The notes beneath the pieces are model-generated. The model saw nothing but the letters and a program-made list of their open reading frames with translations, searched no databases and was not told the DNA's origin. Shown in pieces: positions 47,420 to 60,066 of a DNA stretch of 64,000 nt. A program made the translations under genes and the position numbers. The stretch's first letter is position 1, and each line of letters opens with the position of its first letter. This DNA is from Umbilicaria muhlenbergii (Eukaryota > Ascomycota > Lecanoromycetes > Umbilicariales > Umbilicariaceae). The DNA lies in assembly GCA_000611775.1 (NCBI GenBank), contig KK106984.1, positions 1,208,364 through 1,272,363 on the forward strand, in the 5' to 3' direction.

Positions 47420-50400
47420 AATATACCTGCAGAGTCAGTCTGCATTGATAACAGATGCACTATGAGCCTCATTGATAAACAGTTCTTTCACAGATTAACC
47501 TTGAATGAAACTCACAAGATGAAGTGAACAGCATCATTAATCTCAGTTCACAGCTTAAAGACTGCAACTCATTAAGCAAATGAGTATGTCACCCTGAATA
47601 TTTACCTCTCAGGCACTGACGGCAGGACAGCTCATGTCAGTGGTGAATTTCACTTAATTAACAACCTCAAAGCAAACATGCTTATTGAGATGAATATATT
47701 AACAGCAGAGGAGGTCACAGTCAAGCTGTGATCAAAGAACTCAGTGATTATGATAGAAAGCTGCCAAAATATCATCATTTCACTACATGTAACAACTAGA
47801 TTTAACGCCTGAATGAATAAAACAGTGACGTTTAATGAGTACACTGTGATTTCATCACAGGCTCAAATTGCAGTACTCATTACCTCATTTCATGAGATTA
47901 AACTCCTCAAGGACAGGGACCTTTTATTTAAACTCAATGATATTGACATTGAACTCATGATGTACACTCACATCATCAATCACATGATGTCTGAAGTACT
48001 GATCTACAATGAGTCTGAAAAGCCTGTGATTCTACCTCAGAAGACTCATCTAGATCAGGTAATGAAATATGAGGCAGACAGCTGTTACTCAACTCATCTG
48101 AACACCTTAATGCTTGCTGCCTGAAAGACTCACTCAGGAGATAATGAGAGCTGAGCATGCTGAAGTTTTCAAAGCATTCTAGCTGCAGTCACGGCATTCA
48201 ATGTAGTCATGAACAGCTTATTCACAGGAAACTCCTCATTCTCATCATATTCACCTGCAGAGAGCCTGCTACTGAATGAAATCATCATGTGCAGTGATGT
48301 GAGCACCATGTACTGAATTACTGAAGTCATCAACCAATACCCTCAGCTATGGGAAGATCAAGGCAACGTTGTTGATGTTTCAGAGTCAAAGTGAATGAAC
48401 ATATCACTTCTTGATAACTGAAGAGAGCTCTACAAGGCCAGGTAAGTCAAGATATACTCACTGAGGAAGCAAGACAAGAAGCTCATTGATAAGACATTCA
48501 ACAAGCTACATGCTGAAAATCACTTAAAATGAGCATCAATCACCACCCTGTTCACATACCCTTGTTTCATTATGTGAAGAGATACTCAAGAAGGCTGTAA
48601 AGGCAGAGTGATCATGAATATATGAGCTTTAAATAAAATAATGATGCCAGATGCCTACTCAGTGCCATCTCAAGCTGAAATCCTCACGGCAGTACATGGG
48701 TTGAACTACATATCAACAGTAGACCATCCGCAACTTGGCAGCCCGCTCAAAAATAAGGTTTTAGTTAATAGTACTTTATGCGCTCAGAGCACTCTCTGAG
48801 CAGTAAATGAGCTCATACAAATCTTACACTTTAAATAACTATTATACCTTCATGAATAATAAGAAACTTTTTACTGAAAAGTTTTAAATCTCTTTATTCT
48901 GTACACTTTACAAACTAAAGATTTCTTCATAAGTTTTAATTTGCAATAGTTATTCAAAGTATGTGACTTTTTTTGAAAGATTTTTCACTATTGAAAACTT
49001 GAATTAAATATAACTTAACAACAACAGCAGTTATGAAGAAACTTTTAATTTAACATTAATAAAGAATACTGTTCTTTATAACTTATGCATTGAAAGTTTC
49101 TTCATATCTGTTGAGGTGCAAAAGTTATTAAAGTGTGTAAATTTTTAAGTGATGAAAATCTTGAAGTTCTTTAAATATTCAGAACTCAACACTTATACAG
49201 TGCTTTCAGACTCAACAAATCATGATTTTTTATTGCAGAAAAGTGAATTTTAGCAAAAGTTTACTTATTATAAATTTTACTGTTATTATAACACTGCGTG
49301 TGTACTTGTTTAAACAATTGTTTTAATAATTGTTTTTTTATCACAAAATTTTAATGTTCCGCTCAAGATTTAAGGTTGAGCTCAAAGCGCTCAAAGGGTG
49401 CTAAGAGCGGCTGTTAGCTGAGACATGAGATCAGAAGCTCAGAGCGCTCAAAGTGCTAAAAACTAACTCAGAGTTAACTTGCTAAATTGCTGATGACTGC
49501 AGCAGCTTCTTTCACCAATGAAGGGTAAAACTGAAGACACATCACAAGCTTATCATGTCCTCTCACTGAGGTCAGGAAGTATTCAAAGTGGTGATGATAA
49601 AATATAAAAACTCATCAGCTTATATACAAAGAATGATAGACAAAGTCCTTTGAGAGCAACACAAATTCACATGAGCTTACATGAATGACATTGTTATATT
49701 CTTCAATATGCTGAATGAGCACCTGCATCACCTAGATAGTGTATTCAGGGTGCTAGTGAAGAAGAATATTTGCCTCTCTCTCAAGAAGTCATTTCTTGAT
49801 TATTCCTCAGTAAAGCTTCTTGATCAGAGAGTTGATGCTTTAAAATTAACAACAGTGAAAGAAAAGCTCACAGCAATTACCTGATTAGAATTCTCTAGAT
49901 CACTGAGCGCCCTTGAGAAATATCTTGATCTTATCAGGTACCTTCAACAATACATATTAAAGTATACAGCTATTTTGAAACCGCTTCAGGAATGAAAAAC
50001 ACTATTAAATAAAATCATTAAGAAGCAGTCAGGTAAATCATTTAAAGGCACAGTGAGAAAAAAGATAATTAAAAGAGTAGAGGTAGACATGTTAACTTCA
50101 TAAGAGCTTCAAGCATTTAATCAACTACAGATGATGTTCTCTCAGTCAATTATATTAACTCACTTCAATTCAGCTCATCAGCTGTACATTGACCTAAATG
50201 CATCAAAAGAATTCAGGTTCAATGCTCATATTTATCATCATTAAAGTGATGATGAAACCAAGGCAGAACTGACTCTGAAGGTGAAACAAAAAAAAATGAA
50301 GCTTATATGTTTCCTCAGCAGGCTGCTTGTGAATGTAAAGACTAAATACTGACTCACTGAGCTGAAGATGACAGGTTTAGTATGAGTTGTTCAGAAAATA

Positions 50401-52400
50401 CAACACATGATTAAATCAGTCATCAAGGTCACTATCATATATACTGATCATGCAGCAACAGTCAACATCATATGTTAATCAAGCCTGTTAATGACATTGA
50501 CTGAAAAGATGAATCTACAACTCATTTAAGCATCTGAATACCTTCAACACTTTTGACTTGACGTTCACTACAAGCCTGATAAATTTAATGTGATATCAGA
50601 CGTGTTATTCAGATTGGCAGAGCAAGACTACTGTCAGAAGTCAGATATCTCAACTCTTAACATTTTTTACACATCATCAGCCTACAACACAGCAGCGTAC
50701 CTGATTTCACTGATGAAGTTAAACTCAGAGTTTTAAGAGCGCCTGATTGCTGAATATGATCAGGACGCTCAGTGGACCAGAGTTAAGATCATGATAAAAG
50801 CAAACATCAGATTAGAAGAGAACACCTCAGCTTTATCATATAAGATAATAAATAACTTGATCTACTACAAGGACCTGAAGATCAGCCTTCAGCTAAACAT
50901 TTCATCAGTAGATGACTTGAAAAAGGAATTGTTTCAGCAAGCACATGATGAGCTGAAACACCCTGAATATGCAAGGATGCATGAGCATCTCACTGAGGAA
51001 CTATACTTCTTCAACCTCTTCAAAAAACTTCATGAGTTTATCCACTCATGCCCTTAATGCCAGTTATGTTAAACACTCAGGCATAAATCATACAGCGCTC
51101 TTCAGTCAATTCTGATGTCTTCACAGCCTTTTCACATCATCTCACTGAACTTCATACTGAGACTGCCAGTAACACCTCAGCTGAAGGAATATGACTGCAT
51201 AATGTCTTTAACAGACAAATTCAGCAAAGCGGTAAGCTTTATCCCCGGCAAAACCACATGAAAGAGTGCACAATGAGTCATAAAGTTCCTCAACTGTTTA
51301 ATTCTTATGAACTGAGGCCTCCTCAAGGCAATCCTGACAGACAGGGACTCAAAATTCATGATGAGAATGTGAAAGAGCATCTTCAAGCAGTTGAAAGTTA
51401 AATCACTACTTTCAACAGTGTATCACCCTCAGACAGATGATAACTCTGAAATTATAAATCAAATAATAAAAATCACTCTATGATACTTCCTGACAACATT
51501 GAAGGACATCAGGAGTTGAGTCACAGTATTATCAAGAATGCAGGCAGCCTTGAACAACTTTATAAAGTATTTCAACATCATTAAAACCTCAACTGAAGTC
51601 CTTTATGAATTTTAAATCAGAGAAGCACTTGACCTTCTATAAGTCAACAAGAGTAGTGAGCCTGCAAATGAGGCAGCCTTAAGAGAAATTCAAGATGTGA
51701 ATCCTGCAGACTCAATGACAGTAATGATGAAATACAGATCAACAGCAGTTGATGCAAAGGATGTCATTACCTTTGCTGTCATACACATGAAGGAGTACTA
51801 TGACAGCAGGTATATATCAAAATTCTTCAAGATCAGTGACATGATCAACTTATGATTACATCAAGGGTACACTATATCAGGCATTCAGAACAAGAAGATC
51901 AAACAGCAGTTTATGAGCTCATTCAGAATTATCAAGAGAATCAGATGCTTGACTTATAAATTAAATCTCCCCCCTCATTAATGAATTCATGACATCATAT
52001 CAATAGCTCACCTGGAAGGTGCAATCACAGCTGACTCATATAATCAGCTGAGGTCAAATCACTCATCATCAGTGATGATAAACAGTGACTTAAATCATTA
52101 TGAAATTAAACACCTGCTCAAGAAGAGAACAAGACGCTCTGAACACAATGACTGCAGAATAATCATCAAATACCTTGTATAATGAAAAGGCTACAGCTCT
52201 GAACATGACATGTGATATAATGTTAAGGATCTGAGAAGCGCAAGGGATCTCATAAAGGTGTATGATGATGCACATGTAAGAGCTCAGGTTGAAGCACTGA
52301 TGATTAATGATGAAAGCTGACACCTTCAAGAGGGAATCAATAGAAGATCCTCTGAGATCTTTTAAGTTCTCATCACATAACCCTGATTGCTTCACGTGCT
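47420..52400 (+). pseudogene. Family D pol region (fossil)
   Basis: Protease-like segment (about 47440-47560, CIDNRCTMSLID), reverse transcriptase (about 48540-49900, with a YMNDIVIFF active-site box at 49681-49705) interrupted by TIR element copy 4, RNase H (about 50110-50640), integrase (about 50890-51960) and a chromodomain segment (about 52130-52300). Ty3/gypsy order. Degenerate. Confidence 0.75.
48725..49495 (+). mobile_element. TIR element copy 4 (771 bp, short form)
   Basis: Complete termini (CATCCGCAAC... and ...GCTGATG) flanked by AC on both sides (48723-48724 and 49496-49497). It lacks the central palindrome found in copies 1 and 2, so it is a short derivative. It lies in the reverse transcriptase part of the family D retroelement and is the youngest layer in that nest. 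Confidence 0.8.
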
Positions 52401-52721
52401 ATGAAATGACACTTAATGAAGCATACTTAATATATTATGAAGCATCATATGTGGCATGCTCAGAGAAATCCCTCATCAGATGATGTGCAGAGTTGAGATA
52501 ATTCACTGTCTCACTGCTGAATAGTGAACTCTACACCTCACTTTCCTCACTGCTCAACACATTGCATCAGAGAACCTCATTACTCACTGCTCAACATTCT
52601 ACAGTGAGCCTCAAATTAATCACAACAACTCAATTCTGTACTGCTCTGAAAGCTGTCATCACAAAGACTGCACCCCTCCTCCTCTATCACTACTCATCAC
52701 ATATAATGCAAAGGAATAATC

Positions 52722-54060
52722 ATGGCGGAAGCACATGATATTGAGATGAGTGATCAACTCACAGCACGCACCTACCACATGAGCACATTAAGCAGGCACA
52801 ACTTCAAAAATCTTTATTATAATGATGAAGATGAAGTGGACCCTGATGATGAAATTCAATATTACAAAAATAAAGACGGGGGCCCCTGCAACCTGTATGA
52901 TGAAGATGACATGCTCATTGAGATCAGCTGACCTGATGAAATCATAATTAATTCACAAGAAGTTGCTGTGAGCACCTTCACAGAAGTGACAGCAGTATCA
53001 GCTGCATCAATCACAGAGAACATCAATGATGATGATGATAACAATGAGCCTCTAGACTTGATCAAGATGCCCTTCAATATCACTCATGATAAGATTAACT
53101 GTCAGAGAGCCTGGCTGTGAGTAAACAGACACAGTGAAGAGGATTTCAGTGTTGATGAAATGATGCAAATAACAGATGAAGATATGAAGGAAGTCAGTTA
53201 AACCCTGATAAATTCATTCTGAAGAATGAACTCAAAGGAAGGAGGATGATCATACATAAACACAGAAGAATATGAGCATGAGTGAATCATTCAATATCTA
53301 CCTGATGTATGCAAATTCACAGTAACAGCACTCTTTCTTTTACTCAGTTTTTCATCAGTTGTAGCAAAGAATGCCCTGAGAGCTTCTTCAGTGAAATCAG
53401 AGAAGAACATAATGATTTCAAGGGTGTCATGCAGCATTGTTCATGACAGACAAACTCACAAGCAATGAAAGAGTCTGAAGAAAGAGGACAAGAGGATTAT
53501 GAAATATTAAGTCCTCACAGGTCATATAACTTATCTAGTTATAAAAGATACAGGGTTTAAGATCACTGATGAATCTGAGGATTCAGCATGAGACATACAA
53601 GTCACATGCAAATATTATATATCAGACGTGATGAGATCACTCATCACTGAGAACAAAGTCATCTGACTCATTAGCTTTCAAATCAAGGAAATGCGCGCCG
53701 CTCACTCTGTACAAATGTGCAATAATTATCACACATGGCTTTACCAAGCCTACGTCAAGTGGCGGAGAGACTGAATCACATTTATTGAAACATGAATGAC
53801 GTGAGAATGAAACTTGACACAGAGGGAGTGAAATGTGAGTCTTCACTGAGTAAAGTTTTCTGATGATGCAACAGGTGTTAATGTCAACACCTGCACCTCA
53901 AACAAGCTTGACTACTGAGTCAGAGCTGTGAGGATCTTTGAAGAAAATGAATACAAGCTCAATAATGCATTCCTGATTTAATCATGCTGTCATCAGCAAT
54001 GATCACTGTGAACATCATTGAGTATCTCTCACCAAGGCTGATGAAGAGCTGTCACAAGAA
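52722..54060 (+). pseudogene. Family D extra sense region after pol, unassigned (fossil)
   Basis: A coding-like + strand region begins at 52722 with an open, acidic stretch (52722-52931, MAEAHDIEMSD...) and continues to about 54060. It contains one hydrophobic run (ALFLLLSFSSVVA, about 53325-53365) and a locally CG-rich patch near 53690-53770. It does not match gag or pol. It may be an accessory protein of the element; nothing visible supports a more specific name. Confidence 0.4.
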
Positions 54061-54306
54061 AGTCAGTGAAAGATGAAATTTAAGCATCATCTGACATCAT
54101 TAATCTTCTCTTTATTTACTCTTCTTATTCTTAGGACTTCTCTTCCTCTCCTGTCTCAAATTTCTTATGTAATCAGTGATTGCTTTATTAGTGGCATGGT
54201 ATTATCATGCATTATCCCTGGCAACACTTTTCTAAATAGGGTGAAACGCGCTCCTAGGGAAGTGAAAGGCCTATAGAGGCTATGAGCATGTTTGAAAGAA
54301 GACACT

Positions 54307-54446
54307 TGTTGTGATTTTATCAAGATCTCAGCTTTATCAGAGCCTCATCACCTCTTACCTTAACTTAACTTAGCATAACTTAGTGAAGTCAGCATAAAAG
54401 CTGACTTCTTAGTAGATAGAATAAGACATCTTTATCACTTACAACA
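54307..54446 (+). repeat. Family D 3' LTR (140 bp)
   Basis: Partner of 45091-45230 with the same length and few differences. Followed by the second copy of the target duplication ACACT. Confidence 0.9.
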
Positions 54447-54451
54447 ACACT

Positions 54452-54815
54452 GCCTTAACTGCGCAGTACTACAAAGGCTTGAAGAACTTCATCAAAGATG
54501 AAATCTTCTGATCAGAGCAATCAAGTACCTTAGTTAAAATGATTGAAAAGTCAGTCATCATCAACAATCATGCGTATGAAAGATCTATGAAAAAGAGCCA
54601 GAAGAATTACATATCACTGAAGGTGAACAAGCCTCATGAAAACACTCAGTATAACAATCAACCCTATTACAGCTTTCAGCTGATGAAAATTGATGCAACC
54701 TTCTGAAGGAATTGATTTCAGAGAGGAATCAAGCAGTTATCAAAGAGTACTAAAGTCAAAGGAAATTGTTATAGCTGCAGGAAGCCAGGACATTTCACAT
54801 GCAATTATTAAGTCT
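54452..54815 (+). pseudogene. Family C copy 2 gag, downstream part (fossil)
   Basis: Resumes directly after the family D element and matches the gag region of copy 1. The zinc knuckle near 54767-54812 keeps the C-x2-C...H-x4-C layout. The upstream part of gag lies at 44636-45085. Confidence 0.7.
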
Positions 54816-54829
54816 CAATGAAAACCTTT

Positions 54830-57800
54830 TCACTGAAGAAAAAGACATATGCTGCTGCGCTAAAGAAGTCAGCACTGAAGCAATCAGTTCAGCACAACAT
54901 TATGTCTTGAACAGCTTGCTATGATGACAGCTGTATAATTCATCAGAGTGATAAAGATGACTCTGAATGATTTTCATGTTAATTAAAGAAGGCAAGAGAG
55001 TATGCTGCAACCTCTCACAGAGACCCTGTCACAGATGCAGAGAAACATCAAGTTAAGCAGAAGCAGTTCAATCAAGAAGGCAATTACATTAACAGTGATG
55101 ATATGATACCTTCATTTAGTGAGGAGGAAGACTTCATGAAAGTAATAAATTTTAAAGGCTCAGGAGAGCCTATGAAAGAAGATAACAACAAGTGATTATT
55201 TACTCATGAAGAAAGGTGAATTCAAATATATACTGAAATACTCAACACCCTCAGCAAGAAAGAGAAGTACATGAAATGAGTAAAAAAGATAAAGGACCAG
55301 ATCCTTTACATTATTTAAAATGCATTTACACAAAGACAAGATCATGAAGAAATCAATTATCAAGATATAATCAGAGAGACATCACTGAAAGATTCTCAGT
55401 TCATCATCAGAGGAGGATATGTTACCTTTGACAGAGCACACATCTCATGAGAACTTCATATGAAAGTATGAAAACTCTGAAATGAATACTTCAAAAGAGA
55501 TCTGAACAAACATTCAGCTCAGAAGGTGAATCTGAAAGACTTTAAGTATGTAAGGAAAAACTTAAGTTTCTTCTCTTTTAATTCAAAAAACTAGAAGGCC
55601 CTTCAGGTCAGAGGTCTCTGAAGATGCCTGTTTTAAAGTCTTCAGGCAGTGAATGACAATGAGAGTTCATCACTGCAGTACAGGAAGACATGAGCAGTTT
55701 TCATGTCTGAGTTAAAGTCAATGATCAGTCAGCTTGACTGCTAATAGACAGCAGCTGCACAGGGAACTTCATGAACTCAAGATTTACTGTGAAACATGCA
55801 ATTCAGACACAGGTGAAGCAGAATCCCTTTAAGCTTCAAGGATTTAATGAGATCTTTATGAAACATAATGATGAATGAATAAACTGAGAGACAGTTCCCA
55901 CGCTTATGCATTTAAGTCAACATTGAGAGAAGATTCAATTCAACATAATGAAGCAATCAGAAAGTGATATAATCCTAGAAATATCATGACTCTGAGCAGT
56001 CAATTCAATGATTGACTGAGCTGAAAATGAGATATACTTTGTTAAGGATGATAATTTTAATAAACTGTATTCAGTCCTGAACTCACCTGAAGGTGTGGAG
56101 ATCTTCACTATGTCAGTGAAAGAAATGCATGAGGAACTGAAGAATCCTGATGCAAAGATACTGTGAAGCAGGTGAGTCAAAGATGACTGAGACTTCATTA
56201 TTAAGTTATCTATCTTTAAAGAATATAAAGACTTCAAGGAATTATTTACAGTTGTAAAGAATTAGAACGCCTTGCTGAAACATTAAGAATGAGATCATGA
56301 AATCAAGATCATGAAAGGTTGCATGTTAACAAAGCAACTCATCTACTCATTGTCACCTCAGAAGTTAAACACTTTGTGAGAATACTTAGAGAAGAACTTA
56401 TGAAAAGAATTTATATGAGAATCACAATCTTCAGCTGAATATTCAATACTGTTCATGCCAAAATCAGACGGCTCACTCAGGTTATGCATTGACTATCAAG
56501 CATTGAACAATATTATCATCAAGAACAGTTATCTCTTGCTGCTTATTTCAGAACTGCAGGATCAGTTTCAGAGAGTGTAATGATTCATCAAGTTCAATAT
56601 TTCAGGAGCCTTCAATCAGATTCATATTAAAGAAGGAGATGAATGAAAAATCATGTTTTGAACAAGATCTGAACTCTATGAGTATTTAGTAATGCCTTTC
56701 AGATTAACAAACACGTCAGCAACATTTCAAGCTTTCATTAATAACATACTGTGAGAGTATTTGAATCAGTTCATGATTATGTACCTCAATGACATGAACA
56801 GCATGTTCAGCATGTTCATAAAGTCTTACAAGCACTTCAAGATGCAGGATTATGAGTAAAGCTTAAAAAGAGTCTTTTTCATTTCAAGGAAGTACACTTC
56901 CTGAGTTTCATTATAACATCAGAAGGGTTATGAATGAACTCTGAGAAAATACAATCTGTGATTGAATGATCAGTATTAAAGAACATCAAGGAAGTACAGT
57001 CCTTTCTTGAGTTCATGAACTTTTATAAGAAGTTTATTGAAAAGTATTTAAAAATCACATCACCTCTAACAGAGTTGATCAGGAAAGATCAGAAATTTAA
57101 GTGATCACTTGAAGCACAAAAAGCCTTCAATGAGTTGAAGAAGAGGTTCACTTCTTAACTGATTCTCATGAGTTTCAACTCTGAGAAACTTATTATGCTC
57201 AAGATGAACACGTCAGATGAAGTTATAAGAGCATGCATTAATTAATCAGATGATAAGAGACATCTGCACTCAGTAGCTTTCTATTCAAAAAAGTTTGCAA
57301 GCACTGAAATGAGTTATGAGATACATGACAAGAAGCTGTTAACTATTGTTGATGCATTTAAGCAATGATATGTGTATCTGAAAGGACCTAAACATGAGGT
57401 TCAGGTATACTCAGATCATAAGAATCTGTTGTATTTCATGATAATGAAAGTCTTAAATTGAAGACAAGTGTGTTGATCAGAAGAATTGTCACAGTATAAT
57501 TTTAAGATTCATTATCAAAAAGAATCAGAGAACATCAAAGTGAACACTCTCAGTCAACAAGCTGATTACTTACAAGATAAGTTGATCATCAGTCATGTTA
57601 TTCTTCAAGAGGATGAGCAAGAGAACATGTTCTTTAATAAACAGTTCAACCTCATCATACAGGTAGAGGACAACATTTTTAAAAATGAAATTTAAAAAGT
57701 GTTGAAAGATGATAAGTTAACACAGCAAGTTCTTCAGAATATTAAGAATCATGAAAGCTTCAAGAAGAAGAAAGACTTATTACTTTTTTAAAACTTAATC

Positions 57801-59080
57801 TATGTTCCTGTTAATCTTCAATGAAAACTAACAGAGGAAAGTCATTTCAACAAGACACATGATCATCAGGGAATTAACAAAACAGTGAAATGACTCACAA
57901 GGATTTATTACTTCTCACACATGAGAAAGAAAGTTAAAGAGATCATTCAGAAGTATGACATCTGCTGAAGAAGTAAAGCAGATCAACATAAGTCATATGA
58001 TTTACTCAAGTCATCAAGAACATCATTGAGACCATGAGCAAGCATCACATTAAACTTTGTGATTAAGTTATCAAAGTCAAAAGAACCTCTGATGAAAGCA
58101 GTTTATGATTTGATATTAATTATCACTGACAGACTTACAAAGTACAGATACTTCATACCTTATAATGAAGCATCATCAGCAGAAGAACTCACATATATGT
58201 TCTTAAAAATTATAACAGTCAATCATGAACTGCTGAAAGAGATAATCTCTGATAGAGACAAACTCTTCACCTTCAAGTTCTGAAAATCATTAGTGAACCA
58301 ACTAGGGATTCATCACAAATTATCAACATTGTATCATCCTCAAATGAACGGTCAGACTGAACAGCTTAATCAGATTATGAAACAGTACTTATGATGTTAT
58401 GTTAATTATCAGCAAACTAATTGAGTAAAACTCTTACTGATAGCTCAGCTAACATACAATTCAACAGCAACAAAGACAACTGAAGTATCATCATTTTATG
58501 TCAATTACAGTTTCAACCCGGCTATGAATGAGGTCAGGGGACTAATAATGATAATACAACAAGCAAGAGTACAAGTGAGTCATCTTAAGAACCTGCATAA
58601 AATGTTGCAGAGGAATATTAAATTCACCTTAAAATAATCAGTGATATATCATAATAAAAAGAGAGCTAGAAGACTTACTTTTAAAGAGAAGAATAAAGTA
58701 TACTTCCTGTGTCACAATATCAAGACAAAGTGACCTAGCAACAAATTAAATCACATGAAGTTGAGACCTTTTCAAATTGCTAAAACTAAGGAAAGCATCA
58801 ACTATGAGCTTGAGCTTTCACTCACTATGTGAATACATTCAGTATTTCATGTATCACTACTTGAATCAGCAGACCTGAAAACATTAATACAAGAAAGTTC
58901 ATCAGAGATCAACCTGAAAAGTCAAGATGCTGAATTTAAGGTAGAGGAAATTCTAGATCAGCAAGATATAAATGATGAGTCACACTATCTGATCAAATGA
59001 AAAGGATATGATAGTGAAGGAAACACATGAGAATCAGCAGAAAATCTTACTCATTGTGCAGTGAAACTGCATCAGTTTCA
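54830..59080 (+). pseudogene. Family C copy 2 pol (fossil)
   Basis: Protease, reverse transcriptase, RNase H, integrase and chromodomain in the same order and spacing as copy 1, on the + strand. Short open stretches remain in RNase H (57486-57695) and integrase (58059-58283). Degenerate. Confidence 0.8.
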
Positions 59081-59586
59081 GCAAAGAAATCTGCAGGAAG
59101 CCAGTTCACGCTGCTGAAGTTAAAAGCCTCAAGCGTGAGGAAGTCAAGAGAAGGCTCATTAAAAGAATCAACAGTTACAGCAGCTACACACTCATTCATC
59201 TTCAGCTCTTTAATGTTCTGAAGTTTAATACAGATCAAGTCTGACTGCTTCTTTCTCAGAAAAGTGATTTGTTTGTGAAGCTTCTCTTTCTTCATTCTTA
59301 TCTCTCACTTTTGTGTCATGACAGCATTCTTTTCCTTTTTCAGGTGATAAATCTTCACACTCACCTTGTTGATCTCCTTCAGAGATATGAACAAGTCGCA
59401 AGAGATGCTCAGCTGAATGCAGATGTCACACTTATCATAATCATTCAACACCTTGCACTCCTTGTCATCAGTCAGGCAGCAATCACATGTTTGCATAATA
59501 ATTCTTTCATTTTCAGTGATTGAATCAGCTAAATGAGAATGACAGGAAGTAGATGACTTCTTTTTTCTGATATTAGATGAAGGCAT
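59047..59586 (-). pseudogene. Antisense Zn2Cys6-type frame of family C, copy 2
   Basis: Same position, orientation and 180-codon length as the frame at 17186-17725 in copy 1. The Cys-rich segment near residues 33-62 again has C-x2-C-x6-C-x8-C-x2-C-x6-C spacing. It follows a basic RKKKSS stretch and precedes a Lys/Glu/Leu-rich predicted coiled coil (ERLHKQITFLRKKQSDL). The 3' end overlaps the end of pol on the other strand. Shared presence in two separately inserted copies shows it belongs to the element rather than being a local accident. Degenerate. Confidence 0.62.
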
Positions 59587-59633
59587 GAGGGAGGTTGAGT
59601 TTTTGAGGATGAAAATGTTGAGAAGGAAGTTAA

Positions 59634-60066
59634 TGTTACATCTTTCATTAAATGATACCTGGTTGATACACATAGCAGGTGTACATGTGATACTGCTCAT
59701 GATGTTTAAAACATGAGCACTTCAAGCACCTGATCACTCATGATGCTCAGAGCATGAGCACCTCAAGCACTTGACCACTCATGATGCTCAGGGCATGAGC
59801 ACCCTGAGCAGAGAGGTTACACACACAGAGCAGTACAGTTACACATGAGTCTTTTAAAGTACTATATAATCACAGGTAGATTCATAATTAGGAGCTCATG
59901 CTCAACTCATGTATCAAATGTAATCTCATAAGTTTACAACCTTCTAGCCTATTCAAGTTTACATGTGATCAGTAGTTCATTGAATCAAGCGCCGTGATCA
60001 GATGAACATTGATATAGTTCATTAAATGATTGTATTATCCTCATCACTATGACATCACCTGTTACA
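59634..60066 (+). repeat. Family C copy 2, 3' LTR
   Basis: 433 bp and collinear with 44131-44563, with the same three-unit palindromic array. Followed by target duplication AAAGA at 60067-60071. Confidence 0.9.

Larger units (their letters stand above)
45091..54446 (+). mobile_element. Ty3/gypsy element, family D (fossil), with very short LTRs
   Basis: A 9.36-kb + strand element with 140-bp LTRs (45091-45230 and 54307-54446) and target duplication ACACT (45086-45090 and 54447-54451), inserted in gag of family C copy 2. Parts: gag (about 45390-47300) with a C2H2-type finger near 47218-47262 instead of a zinc knuckle, protease (about 47440-47560), RT (about 48540-49900, containing TIR element copy 4), RNase H (about 50110-50640), integrase (about 50890-51960) and chromodomain (about 52130-52300). 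A further sense region of about 1.3 kb lies before the 3' LTR. Broken many times; younger than the family C copy it sits in. Confidence 0.9.
44131..60066 (+). mobile_element. Ty3/gypsy chromovirus, family C copy 2 (fossil), split by family D
   Basis: A + strand member of the same family as 16703-23303, with 433-bp LTRs (44131-44563 and 59634-60066) and target duplication AAAGA. It lies inside the NACHT domain of the NLR pseudogene. Its gag is split by the family D element (45091-54446). Without that insertion it is about 6.6 kb. Parts: gag (44636-45085 and 54452-54815), protease (about 55740), RT (about 56250-57060), RNase H (about 57090-57580), integrase (about 57830-58760) and chromodomain (about 58900-59080). 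The antisense Zn2Cys6-type frame is at 59047-59586. Structure complete, coding parts broken many times. Confidence 0.92.

Noticed and set aside
52722-54060. Family D extra region as an envelope gene
   Set aside because: One hydrophobic run in a decayed frame is not enough. No signal peptide plus anchor layout is visible.
54301-54306. GACACT just before the 3' LTR of family D, matching the bases before the 5' LTR
   Set aside because: The 5' match is the target duplication and the 3' match is internal to the element. A six-base match is best taken as coincidence.
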